A stretch of 64,000 nucleotides of DNA from Kocuria salsicia. GTDB lineage: Bacteria; Actinomycetota; Actinomycetes; Actinomycetales; Micrococcaceae. The translations under genes were made by a program, and so were the position numbers. A model generated the notes under the pieces. That model had not been told where the DNA came from and ran no database searches. It saw only the letters and a program-made list of their open reading frames with translations. Below are positions 27,150-36,702 of the stretch, piece by piece. Numbering within the stretch: the stretch's first letter is position 1; each line of letters opens with the position of its first letter. The DNA lies in assembly GCF_007681555.1 (NCBI RefSeq), contig NZ_VELE01000002.1, positions 310,001-374,000 of the forward strand. Direction: 5' to 3'.

Positions 27150-27878
27150 CTAGGATGACGCGCCACCCTCGGAGGGCTCGCCATCCCGGCGGGAGTCCCG
27201 CCGCCCAGTGTCGGTCGACTGAGTGCCCGCCGGCTCAGTACTTTCCGTTTCGGCGCCCGTCTGCTCGTCGGCGGAGTCGAAACCCTCGGCGTCCTCCTGA
27301 GCGTTCTCCTCCTCGTCGTTCATCGCCTGCATCCGCTCCTCCCACGGCACCCAGTCCGGCGCCAGGAGGGAGTCCGGGCCGGCAACCAGTCCGGACTCGC
27401 ACACGGTCACGTGCCTGGTGCGCGGCGCGCGGGCCACGGTGGCGTACCAGGTCCAGCCCGGGTAGCCGCGCAGCCGACAGTCGAAGAGGTGCGTGAGCAG
27501 CCGGTCCTCGTGCACGACCACGCCCAGGTGCTCCCCCACGGCTGCCCCGCCCTCGGGCGAGTCCACGACCGCCTCGCGTGCCAGCGCAACGGCCTCCGTG
27601 AGCACGGCGTCCTGCTTGGGTGCGCGCGTGCGGGCCGCTCGCGATCCGGTGCGGGCGCGGGGTGTGGCAGCTGCCGGTGCGGCGTCGTCGGCCGCACCGG
27701 ACTCCTTCACCGGCGCGGGCCCCGCGGGGACCAGCGTCTCCTCGTGCACCGCCTCCGGCTCCGAGCCCAGGGCTTGCGTCACGGACTGCTCCCTCTCCTC
27801 GACCGACAGCGCCTCCTGGCCCTGCCCGGGGGCGGCATCTTCTCCGCCGTGCGTGGCGGTCCCGGCAGCCTCAGACAT
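27150..27878 (-). CDS. DUF3027 protein
   Basis: 242 aa. The conserved part, residues about 85-190, shows GEHLGVVVHEDRLLTHLFDCRLRGYPGWTW and GPDSLLAPDWVPWEER, which is the DUF3027 signature. The N-terminal 80 residues and the last 50 are acidic, low complexity and probably disordered. Function unknown. Its start overlaps the end of the cold-shock gene by 8 nt, so the two are cotranscribed; the same pairing is common in actinobacteria. Confidence 0.85.
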   Translation of the reverse strand: MSEAAGTATHGGEDAAPGQGQEALSVEEREQSVTQALGSEPEAVHEETLVPAGPAPVKESGAADDAAPAAATPRARTGSRAARTRAPKQDAVLTEAVALAREAVVDSPEGGAAVGEHLGVVVHEDRLLTHLFDCRLRGYPGWTWYATVARAPRTRHVTVCESGLVAGPDSLLAPDWVPWEERMQAMNDEEENAQEDAEGFDSADEQTGAETESTEPAGTQSTDTGRRDSRRDGEPSEGGASS

Positions 27879-28254
27879 CGAGCTCGTCCGCCACGGTGCG
27901 CAGGATGGCCGCGATCTTCCTGCCGTGCGCGTGGTCCGGGTAGTGGCCGCGGCGCAGCCCGTTGGACATGCCGTCCAGCAGCCGGATGAGGTCCTCCGTG
28001 ACCCCCGCCATCTCCTCGGCCGGCTTGCGCGTGTTGCGCGCCACCGACGGCGGTGTGCTCAGGACGGTCGCCGACAGCGCCTGGGCACCGCGCTTGCCGT
28101 CTGCGATCCCGAAGTCCATGCGGGTCCCGGGCTTCACCGTGGTGACTCCCCGGGGCAGCGCGGACGAGTGCAGGAACACTTCCTGGCCGTCGTCGGTGGC
28201 CAGGAAGCCGAAACCCTTGTCTGCGTCGAACCACTTGACCTTGCCCGTGGGCAC
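27871..28254 (-). CDS. Cold-shock protein with C-terminal extension
   Basis: 127 aa. Residues 1-67 are the cold-shock domain with RNP1-like KGFGFL and RNP2-like VFLHSSAL, a nucleic-acid chaperone fold. The remaining 60 residues are helical and basic (LIRLLDGMSNGLRRGHYPDHAHGRK), as in the long actinobacterial CspB type. The start is GTG at 28254 (VPTGKVKWFD), supported by GAGGTGA 6 nt upstream; a GTG three codons earlier is an alternative. The stop overlaps the DUF3027 start. Confidence 0.9.
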   Translation of the reverse strand: MPTGKVKWFDADKGFGFLATDDGQEVFLHSSALPRGVTTVKPGTRMDFGIADGKRGAQALSATVLSTPPSVARNTRKPAEEMAGVTEDLIRLLDGMSNGLRRGHYPDHAHGRKIAAILRTVADELDV

Positions 28255-28422
28255 GGGGATCACCTCAGTCTCTCGTCGCTGCCTCTGTGCCGGTGCGTCC
28301 GCGGGTCCCGGGACGCTGCGGCCTACAAAAGCAACAGTTTATCCTCCCCCGCGCGAGAACCCCTGCGGATTCAACCCACCGCGTAACGGGCCCCGTGCCG
28401 TGGGAGAGGTACCTTGGGGAGC

Positions 28423-28710
28423 ATGCCTGACACCACCTCTGCCGCCGCTCCCCGCTCCACGGCCCCGGGTGCCGCCGCCCCCGGTCCCGCGGCCTCGGGC
28501 TCCCCGCGCGGCATCTCCACCCTGCTGCTCGTCGCCCTGGTCATTGCGGGCCTGTGCGCGCTGTCCATCGTCGCGGTGCTCGTAGCCTCCACCGGCGGGC
28601 ACGTCCTCTGGGCGGGATTCACGCTCTTCCCGGCGGTCTTCCTCCCGGTCGCGTTCCTGCTGATGTGCGTGGAGCTGCTGCGCAACGCACGACGCCGCTC
28701 GCGGGCCTGA
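28423..28710 (+). CDS. Small hypothetical membrane protein
   Basis: 95 aa. A proline/alanine-rich N-terminal tail of about 30 residues, then two hydrophobic segments (STLLLVALVIAGLCALSIVAVLVAS and LWAGFTLFPAVFLPVAFLLMCVELL) and a basic end (RNARRRSRA). No family recognised. TACCTT at 28410-28415 ends 7 nt before the ATG, consistent with a leaderless mRNA. Confidence 0.65.
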   Translation: MPDTTSAAAPRSTAPGAAAPGPAASGSPRGISTLLLVALVIAGLCALSIVAVLVASTGGHVLWAGFTLFPAVFLPVAFLLMCVELLRNARRRSRA

Positions 28711-28789
28711 GCGCTCCCCGGCCGGACTTCCAGAGCTTCTTCGGTGCGGAAACAGATTCCGCACAGGAAACTTGGAGATACTGACGACC

Positions 28790-29503
28790 GTGAATGCGAA
28801 AAATCCCGAAGCAAAGCTGCTCGTCGTCGACGACGAGCCCAACATCCTCGAGTTGTTGGCCACCTCCCTGCGATTCGCGGGCTTCGAGGTCGTCACCGCA
28901 GCCAACGGCCGTGACGCCCTGCTCAAGGCCGAGGCGGAGGAGCCGGACCTCGCCGTCCTGGACGTCATGCTCCCGGACATCGACGGGTTCTCCGTGACCC
29001 GCAAGCTACGGGCCGCCGGGCGGCACTTTCCCATCCTGTTCCTCACGGCCAAGGACGATACCGATGACAAGGTGGCCGGCCTGACCGTGGGCGGCGACGA
29101 CTACGTGACGAAGCCCTTCAGCCTCGACGAGGTCGTGGCGCGCATCCGCGCGGTACTGCGCCGGACCCAGCCACTCGAGGAGGAGGACTCCCGCCTGAAG
29201 GTGGACGATCTCGTCCTCGACGACGACGCCCACGAGGTCTTCCGCGGGAACCACGAGATCGACCTGTCCCCCACCGAGTTCAAGCTTCTGCGCTACCTCA
29301 TGCTCAACCCCAACCGGGTGCTGTCCAAGGCACAGATCCTGGACCACGTGTGGGAGTACGACTTCAACGGGGATGCCTCCATCGTGGAGTCCTACATCTC
29401 CTACCTGCGGCGCAAGATCGACAACGACCCCGAGCAGCCCTCCCTGATCCACACCAAGCGCGGCGTGGGCTACCTGTTGCGCTCCTCGGACAAGCGCCAC
29501 TGA
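28790..29503 (+). CDS. OmpR-family response regulator
   Basis: 237 aa DNA-binding regulator. Receiver domain at residues 10-125 with acidic pair DDE, phospho-acceptor Asp in LAVLDVMLPDIDGF near residue 58, and Lys in DDYVTKPFS near 108. Winged-helix output domain at residues 140-235 (LSPTEFKLLRYLMLNPNRVLSKAQILDHVWEY). It resembles actinobacterial TcrX/PhoP-type regulators, but the exact orthologue is not assigned. GTG at 28790 is chosen; GATACT ends 7 nt before it. The kinase gene follows after 4 nt. Confidence 0.93.
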   Translation: MNAKNPEAKLLVVDDEPNILELLATSLRFAGFEVVTAANGRDALLKAEAEEPDLAVLDVMLPDIDGFSVTRKLRAAGRHFPILFLTAKDDTDDKVAGLTVGGDDYVTKPFSLDEVVARIRAVLRRTQPLEEEDSRLKVDDLVLDDDAHEVFRGNHEIDLSPTEFKLLRYLMLNPNRVLSKAQILDHVWEYDFNGDASIVESYISYLRRKIDNDPEQPSLIHTKRGVGYLLRSSDKRH

Positions 29504-29507
29504 TCCG

Positions 29508-30980
29508 TTGAACTTCCTGGCCCGCCGGTTCCGCACCGCCTCCCTGCGCTCCCAGCTGATGGCGCTGACGGGGCTGCTGCTGGCCGTCAGCGTGCTGGTG
29601 ACCACGCTGGTGGCGGTCTCGGTGCTGCGGGACAACCTCGTGGCAAGCATCGACGACGAGCTGGCGAGCTCCATCCCCACGGTCGCCCCCGTGCTGACGA
29701 GCGCGCTGCAAGGGGACGTGACCACGCCCGTGCCCAACTCCGGCTTCCTGCTGGACGAGGACGCCAACGTCATTGCAACCGCCCGCAGCAGCTCGAGCAC
29801 CTCCCAGCAGCAGGCCACCCCGGACCTCAGCGGACTGACACTGGACTACGTGCGCTCCCACGACGGGCAGGCACAGACTGTCGGCTCCGTGGGTGCCCCC
29901 GAGCGCAAGTGGCGGGTGGTGGCCACGAAACTGACCATGTTCGACATGTCCGTGGCCGTGGCCCAGCCCCTGGACCGCACAACGGCGATCATCTCCGGGG
30001 TGGGGTTGCTGACGTTCAGCTTCGGACTCGCCACGCTGCTTGCGGCCATGACGGTGGGCTGGGTCATGGTGACCCGCGCGTTCCAGCCGCTGCGCCAGGT
30101 GGAAGCCACCGCCGCGCGGATCGCGGACGGCGACCTCTCCCAGCGCATGGAGGGCTACAACCCGCAGACGGAGATCGGTCAGCTCTCCGCCTCGCTCAAC
30201 GCCATGCTGGGCCACATCGAGGACGCCTTCGACGCCCGCACCCGTTCTGAGACCAAGCTGCGCCGCTTCGTGGCGGACGCTTCCCACGAGCTGCGCACCC
30301 CGCTCGTCTCGATCCGTGGCTACTCCGAGCTCTACCGCCACGGCGCCCTGCAGACCCCGGAGGACGTGGGCAAGGCGATGGAGCGCATCGAGTCCGAGTC
30401 CAAGCGCATGACGCAGCTCGTGGAGGACCTGCTCACCCTGGCTCGGCTCGACGAGCGCCGCGTGGCCGCCAACCGCGCCGTGGATCTCCTGCACCTCGCC
30501 TATGACGCCGCCTCGGACGCCCACGCCACCGCTCCCGACCGCTCGGTGGTGGTCCGGGGGCTGCACGACTCCACGCCGGAGGAGGCGTGGGTGCACGGCG
30601 ACGAGTCCAAGCTGCGGCAGGTGGTGGCGAACCTGCTCACCAACGCACTGCGCTACACCCCGGCCGGCTCGCCCCTCGAGCTGGCCGTGGGGCTGGAGTC
30701 CGCGGTGGACGGCGAGTTCACGGCGGTGCTGCAGGTCCGCGACCACGGCCCCGGCATCCACGGGCAGGACGCCGAGCGCGTCTTCGAGCGCTTCTACCGC
30801 GCCGACTCCTCCCGCACGCGCGAGACGGGTGGCACGGGGCTAGGACTGTCCATCGTCGCGGCGGTGGTCGACCAGCACGAAGGCTCCGTGAAACTCACCG
30901 AGACCGAGGGAGGCGGCGCCACCTTCACCGTGCGGATCCCCCACTCGAAACCTGTGGACAGCGCACCCGACGACGTCTGA
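29508..30980 (+). CDS. Sensor histidine kinase
   Basis: 490 aa membrane kinase paired with the preceding regulator. TM1 near residues 17-40, an extracytoplasmic sensor of about 115 residues, TM2 near 160-187, then a HAMP linker, a HisKA dimerisation helix with the phospho-acceptor His in DASHELRTPL near residue 261, and an HATPase_c domain (N-box NALRYTPAG, G1 DHGPGI, G2 TGGTGLGLSIV). The start codon is TTG, 4 nt after the regulator's stop, so translation is probably coupled. The sensed signal cannot be inferred from this sequence. Confidence 0.93.
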   Translation: MNFLARRFRTASLRSQLMALTGLLLAVSVLVTTLVAVSVLRDNLVASIDDELASSIPTVAPVLTSALQGDVTTPVPNSGFLLDEDANVIATARSSSSTSQQQATPDLSGLTLDYVRSHDGQAQTVGSVGAPERKWRVVATKLTMFDMSVAVAQPLDRTTAIISGVGLLTFSFGLATLLAAMTVGWVMVTRAFQPLRQVEATAARIADGDLSQRMEGYNPQTEIGQLSASLNAMLGHIEDAFDARTRSETKLRRFVADASHELRTPLVSIRGYSELYRHGALQTPEDVGKAMERIESESKRMTQLVEDLLTLARLDERRVAANRAVDLLHLAYDAASDAHATAPDRSVVVRGLHDSTPEEAWVHGDESKLRQVVANLLTNALRYTPAGSPLELAVGLESAVDGEFTAVLQVRDHGPGIHGQDAERVFERFYRADSSRTRETGGTGLGLSIVAAVVDQHEGSVKLTETEGGGATFTVRIPHSKPVDSAPDDV

Positions 30981-31083
30981 GTCCCCAGCCCCGCCCCGGA
31001 CCGGGTCGCCCACCCGGCCCCGGACCTACCGTGGCGTGACCGGCACCGCGCCGGGATCACCACCGTTTCCGGGGAGGAATACC

Positions 31084-31374
31084 ATGGCCCACTTCGTCGT
31101 CGACAGCGACACCATCGCCGCCAAGTCTCAGCAGGCACACGGCCACATCGAGCGGCTCAGCGCCGAGGTCAACGGCATGACCGGAACGCTCGCGGACCTC
31201 GAAGCCTCCTGGACCGGCACCGCGTCCGCGAGCTTCCAGGAGGCGTTCCGCTCGTGGCGCTCTGCCCAGGCGCAGATGGAGCAGGCGGTTGCCCAGATCA
31301 ACCAGGCGCTCGCCGCCGCAGGCACCCAGTACGCGGAGACGGAGGCCGCCAACGCGCGCATGTTCGCGGGGTGA
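31084..31374 (+). CDS. WXG100-family (ESAT-6-like) protein
   Basis: 96 aa helical hairpin protein. The central WTG turn (ASWTGTASASF, the WXG motif) lies near residue 42, flanked by two amphipathic helices. GAGGAA precedes the ATG by about 6 nt. Such proteins are substrates of type VII (ESX or Yuk) secretion, but no EccC, EccD or second WXG100 gene is nearby. The C-terminus lacks an obvious YxxxD/E signal (it ends ANARMFAG, preceded by YAETEAAN, a possible YxxxE). Role unknown. Confidence 0.88.
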   Translation: MAHFVVDSDTIAAKSQQAHGHIERLSAEVNGMTGTLADLEASWTGTASASFQEAFRSWRSAQAQMEQAVAQINQALAAAGTQYAETEAANARMFAG

Positions 31375-31381
31375 ACCGCGC

Positions 31382-32383
31382 TCAGTGCTCTGCGGTGACC
31401 TGGTGGTAGCGCAGCAGCCACGGCCCCATCTCGTTGTGCTGGTCCTCCCGGACCCACACCGAGCTGCGGCGAGTCACCGCGGAGGGCTCCTCCGAGCGGT
31501 AGCTCAGGTGGTAGGAGCCCGAGCCCAGACTCGTCACCCGGGTCTCGTCCACCGCCCCCGAACCCCGCAGGACCTCCAGGACGTCCTCCCCCGTGAGGCA
31601 GCGGCCGTGGGTGTCCACACACAGTGCCTCCCGGTGCAGGAAGTCCACAGCGCCGTGCTGCTGCGCGGTGGAACGGAGCACCGCCATCTCCCGTGACACC
31701 GCATCCACCACCAGGTGCGGGGGAAAGCCTCCGTGGCTGCCTGCGCCGGTGGATGCGTCGCCCGGAGCCGAGGACGGGTCCGCCGGATGAGTCGGGCCCG
31801 AGAGGTCCTCGCCCAGCGCGAGCTCGGAGAACAGGTCCGGCTGCTCGTCCGGGCCGCTCACGGTCGTGGCGGTCACGGTGGCGTCGTCGACGGTGACGGC
31901 GGCTGCGTCGTCGCGGAAGCCCGGGCCCACGGGCATCCGGGCTGGATCCATGCGCTTCTGGTAGGCCATGGCCATGGCGCGGGCGCGCTCGTCCGCGGCC
32001 TCGTTCAGCTCGTGGCCGGCATGACCCTTCACCCATTCGAAGCTGACGTCCCGCCCGGCCAGTTCCCTGTCCAGGGCCTTCATGACGTCCACGTTCAGCA
32101 CGGGCTTCCCGTCCCGCTTCTTCCAGCCCTTCTTCTTCCACCCGGGCATCCACTTGGTGACGGAGTTGATCACATACTGGCTGTCGCACAGCACGCGCAG
32201 GGGCTCGTCCCGGCGGTGCCGGGTCGCCTCCAGGAGGTTCAGCACCGCCGTCAGCTCACCCTGGTTGTTGGTGCCGTGCGCCCATCCCCCCGCCTGCCAC
32301 GAGGTGGGGTCGATGTACCAAGCCCAGCCCGCGGGGCCTGGGTTGCCGAGCGCGGAGCCGTCCGCGGAAGCGATGATCGTCAT
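31382..32383 (-). CDS. rnhA: Ribonuclease HI fused to an NTF2/DUF4440-like domain
   Basis: 333 aa. Residues 1-150 are RNase HI, which cuts RNA in RNA:DNA hybrids: catalytic acids are seen in ASADGSALGNPG, NNQGELTAVLN, CDSQYV and ELNEAADERA. Residues about 150-215 are a linker. Residues 215-333 (REMAVLRSTAQQHGAVDFLHREAL to LRYHQVTAEH) look like a DUF4440/SnoaL-type alpha+beta domain. This two-part form is unusual for RNase HI. The start ATG at 32383 agrees with the family start. Confidence 0.88.
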   Translation of the reverse strand: MTIIASADGSALGNPGPAGWAWYIDPTSWQAGGWAHGTNNQGELTAVLNLLEATRHRRDEPLRVLCDSQYVINSVTKWMPGWKKKGWKKRDGKPVLNVDVMKALDRELAGRDVSFEWVKGHAGHELNEAADERARAMAMAYQKRMDPARMPVGPGFRDDAAAVTVDDATVTATTVSGPDEQPDLFSELALGEDLSGPTHPADPSSAPGDASTGAGSHGGFPPHLVVDAVSREMAVLRSTAQQHGAVDFLHREALCVDTHGRCLTGEDVLEVLRGSGAVDETRVTSLGSGSYHLSYRSEEPSAVTRRSSVWVREDQHNEMGPWLLRYHQVTAEH

Positions 32384-32416
32384 GGACACATCCTTCCAAA
32401 GCACCCCGACACGCAG

Positions 32417-32455
32417 AAGGACCCCGGGCGCGCGCACTGCGTACCCGGGGTCCTT
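32417..32455 (-). terminator. Terminator of groL
   Basis: Perfect 12-bp arms AAGGACCCCGGG and CCCGGGGTCCTT with a 15-nt loop, about 57 nt past the groL stop and ahead of rnhA. Read on the minus strand it is followed by CTGCG. Confidence 0.75.
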
Positions 32456-32511
32456 CCGGTTCTCCTCCCGACCAGTGAACCGGCCGGGGAGGATCCCTCA
32501 TTGAGGGCAGA

Positions 32512-34185
<1,674 letters not shown>

Positions 34186-34295
34186 TTATCACGGTGCCCG
34201 CGACGGACGGGAACGCAGCACGATCCTCACCGCGCCGCGTCCACCTCACCGTGATGTGGTTTCACCCGGATGCCGAGAACCGCCACCGGACCCGG

Positions 34296-34322
34296 TTAGC
34301 AGTCCACTCGACTGAGTGCTAA
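34296..34322 (-). promoter_or_regulatory. CIRCE operator (HrcA site) upstream of groL
   Basis: TTAGCAGTC, nine bases, GAGTGCTAA. Only one base differs from the consensus TTAGCACTC-N9-GAGTGCTAA. It lies 150 nt upstream of the groL ATG. Possible core-promoter elements overlap it, which would allow repression by HrcA. The remainder of 34147-34407 shows no gene. Confidence 0.92.
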
Positions 34323-34407
34323 AACAATAGTGGCACCGGCGCGCGAGGAACCGCAACCGAGAGGGCACCACGGGGCGCCGGTTTCATCATTGGCTGAACG
34401 CGGTGCC

Positions 34408-34722
34408 TCAGAGCGCGGCCACCTGACCCAGGAGGGCCACGGGCGACGTCGTCGTCCCCGCCTGCGCCAGCCGGTTCCCCGGCACGGAGGCGACCGCGGA
34501 CGCCGCGCCCGCCGGCGCGGAGGCCGACATGTCCTGCTCCGTGCGCGGAGCATTGACGAAGCACACGGCACCGAGGGCGAGCGCAAGCAGCCCGGTCACG
34601 AGGATCGCACGGAACTCTCGTCGGGAGCCGGTGCGGGCGGCGGGGTTGTGGCCCCGGTGCGCGCCCTGGCGGGCGCCGTCCTCGGGGACGTCGTCGAACT
34701 CGTCGCGGGGGTACTCGCTCAT
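34408..34722 (-). CDS. Small single-pass membrane protein, hypothetical
   Basis: 104 aa. An acidic then basic N-terminus ([14 protein letters not shown]...RREFR) is followed by one hydrophobic segment ([20 protein letters not shown]) and an Ala/Ser-rich outside domain. Probably a type II membrane protein. AGGAGAG lies 8 nt before the ATG. Located between groL and a DUF3263 gene. No family recognised. Confidence 0.65.
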   Translation of the reverse strand: MSEYPRDEFDDVPEDGARQGAHRGHNPAARTGSRREFRAILVTGLLALALGAVCFVNAPRTEQDMSASAPAGAASAVASVPGNRLAQAGTTTSPVALLGQVAAL

Positions 34723-34811
34723 GGTCTGGCTCTCCTGGACAGTGTGCAGCGCGCTCCACGGGGCGGCTCGCGGACTGGCGCCGAGTATGGCACGGCCCGC
34801 AGGGAAACCGC

Positions 34812-35036
34812 TCAGCGCGAGCGGGCGCGGCGCAGCCTCGAGATCAGCATGGGCGAGTGCCGGGCGGCGGCCTCGGAGGAAATCAGTGCGTTGAGCCGCT
34901 GGTAGTAGTGCACAGGGCTCAGCCCCAGCCGCGAGCGGATCGCCGACTCCTTGGCTCCCCGGTACTTCCAGTGCTGGGACTCCAGCTCCAGGATCGCGCG
35001 GTCCAGTTCGTCGAGCTCCTCCCCCGTGGTAGACAT
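34812..35036 (-). CDS. DUF3263 protein
   Basis: 74 aa, near the usual family length. [46 protein letters not shown] is the DUF3263 pattern, a predicted helix-turn-helix. It is probably a small DNA-binding protein of actinobacteria; targets are unknown. The start ATG at 35036 is chosen because longer frames run into the divergent ung gene. Confidence 0.88.
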   Translation of the reverse strand: MSTTGEELDELDRAILELESQHWKYRGAKESAIRSRLGLSPVHYYQRLNALISSEAAARHSPMLISRLRRARSR

Positions 35037-35099
35037 GGTCCCCACCCTAACGCGCACGCCAGCACTCCGTGCGCGCCGCACCCGACACAGGGAGGCCCC

Positions 35100-35783
35100 G
35101 TGAACGCCCAGCGTCCGCTGCACGAGATCATGCACGAGGAGTGGGCGCAAGCCCTGCAACCGGTCGAGGGTCAGATCCGCGCGATGGGCGAGTTCCTGCG
35201 GGCCGAGCACGCCCAGGGCCGCCACACGCTGCCGGCCGGGGAGAACATCTTCCGCGCGTTCCGCGAGCCGCTGTCCGACATCAAGGTGCTGATCGTGGGG
35301 CAGGACCCCTACCCCACTCCGGGCCACGCGATGGGGCTCTCCTTCTCCGTGGCCCCGGACGTGCGTCCCGTGCCGCGCTCACTGAAGAACATCTACGCGG
35401 AGCTGCAGTCGGACCTCGGTATCGCCCCGCCGGACCACGGGGACCTCTCCCCGTGGTCCGGGCAGGGGGTCATGCTCCTCAACAGGGTGCTCACCGTCCA
35501 GGCCGGTGCCCCGGCCTCGCACCGGGGCAAGGGCTGGGAGGCGGTCACGGAGTGCGCGATCCGATCCCTGGGCGCACGCGAGCAGCCCCTCGTGGGAATC
35601 CTGTGGGGCCGCGACGCGCGCGGCACCGCGGCCTGGCTGGGCGGCGCGCCCACGGTGGAGTCCGCCCACCCCTCGCCGCTCTCCGCGTCCCGCGGCTTCT
35701 TCGGCTCCCGCCCTTTCTCCCGCACCAACGCCCTGCTGCAGGAGCAGGGCGCGGACCCCGTCTCGTGGGAGCTACCAGGTTAG
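35100..35783 (+). CDS. ung: Uracil-DNA glycosylase
   Basis: Family 1 base-excision repair enzyme removing uracil from DNA. 227 aa. Catalytic Asp in [18 protein letters not shown]; the His loop [18 protein letters not shown] near residue 190; and [12 protein letters not shown] start at 35100 with GGGAGG upstream. Its stop codon lies inside the iron box of the following gene, so read-through transcription into that gene may be affected by the repressor. Confidence 0.96.
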   Translation: MNAQRPLHEIMHEEWAQALQPVEGQIRAMGEFLRAEHAQGRHTLPAGENIFRAFREPLSDIKVLIVGQDPYPTPGHAMGLSFSVAPDVRPVPRSLKNIYAELQSDLGIAPPDHGDLSPWSGQGVMLLNRVLTVQAGAPASHRGKGWEAVTECAIRSLGAREQPLVGILWGRDARGTAAWLGGAPTVESAHPSPLSASRGFFGSRPFSRTNALLQEQGADPVSWELPG

Positions 35784-35793
35784 GATCACCTAA
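35775..35793 (+). promoter_or_regulatory. DtxR/IdeR iron box
   Basis: 19-bp site with core AGGTTAGGATCACCTAA; 15 of 19 positions match the consensus TTAGGTTAGGCTAACCTAA. It overlaps the ung stop codon and the TAAGCT -10 element (35791-35796) of the siderophore-interacting protein gene. Binding by iron-loaded repressor would block that promoter. Confidence 0.9.
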
Positions 35794-35802
35794 GCTGAAG
35801 GC

Positions 35803-36654
35803 ATGACAACCGCTCCAGCACGTCCCCGCAAGCCCCAGCTCGAGCTCACCGTCGCCGAGCGCCTGCAGCTCTCCCCGGCCATGGTCCGGCTGGTCTGCCA
35901 CGTCGACAACGCGCAGGACTTCCAGGACATCGAGGCCCCGGAGAAGTACGTCAAGCTGATCTTCTTTTCGGAGACCACGCTCGCGGCCACCGCCCCGGGC
36001 GCCCTGCCGGACTACTGGGAGGTCCGGGACACCTCCGCCCCCGAGGACCAGCCGGTCTCCCGCCATATGACCCTGCGCCGCACGGATCCCGCCGCCGGTG
36101 AGGTGTGGATCGACGTCGCCCTGCACGGCTCCGAGGGCTACGCCGGGCCGTGGGCGGACGCCGCCGCGCCCGGCGACCGCCTGGTGGCGCTCGGCCCCGG
36201 AGGCAAGTGGATGCCGGACCCGGACGCCACGTGGAGCCTCTTCGCGGGCGACGACGCCGCCGTGCCCGCCGTGCTCGCGAATCTCGAGGCCCTGCCCGTC
36301 TCCGCACGGGGCGAGGTGGTCCTGGAGGTCCAGGACGCCGCCCACGAGCTCGACCTCTCGGTCGTGGCCGTCCCGGAGGGGATCACGGTGCGGTGGGTGC
36401 ACCGCGCGGATGAGGCACCCGGTGAGCGTGCGCTCGTGCAGGGCATCGCGGACGCCGCGTGGCCCGAGGACGTCAGCGGTGTGCAGGCCTTCGTGCACGG
36501 CGAGCGCGAGGCCATGAAGGCTGCGCGTGCGGTGCTCTTCGACCAGCGCGGCCTGGACCGCTCCAGGGTGTCTCTGTCGGGGTACTGGGCCGGCGGGCGC
36601 ACCGAGGACGTCTTCCAGGCGGAGAAGAAGCTGCCCGTGGGGAAGATCCTCTAG
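35803..36654 (+). CDS. Siderophore-interacting protein (ferric-siderophore reductase)
   Basis: FAD-binding flavoprotein of the SIP family, 283 aa, thought to release iron from ferric siderophores by reduction in the cytoplasm. The N-terminal FAD barrel has the SRHMTLRR motif near residue 87; the C-terminal NAD(P)H domain includes LFAGDDAAVPAVLANLEALP and the terminal SLSGYWAGGRTEDVFQAEKK. TAAGCT lies 6 nt before the ATG, so the mRNA may be leaderless. The DtxR box over the promoter supports iron-repressed expression. Confidence 0.94.
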   Translation: MTTAPARPRKPQLELTVAERLQLSPAMVRLVCHVDNAQDFQDIEAPEKYVKLIFFSETTLAATAPGALPDYWEVRDTSAPEDQPVSRHMTLRRTDPAAGEVWIDVALHGSEGYAGPWADAAAPGDRLVALGPGGKWMPDPDATWSLFAGDDAAVPAVLANLEALPVSARGEVVLEVQDAAHELDLSVVAVPEGITVRWVHRADEAPGERALVQGIADAAWPEDVSGVQAFVHGEREAMKAARAVLFDQRGLDRSRVSLSGYWAGGRTEDVFQAEKKLPVGKIL

Positions 36655-36684
36655 CAGCCCGGGCGCTGAGACATCAGAGGGCTG
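36655..36684. terminator. Possible terminator between SIP and ThrE genes
   Basis: Inverted arms CAGCCC and GGGCTG directly after the SIP stop, with an 18-nt loop. A short stem, so only a weak case. Confidence 0.4.
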
Positions 36685-36702
36685 CGGCTACCCGTCAGCT
36701 CC

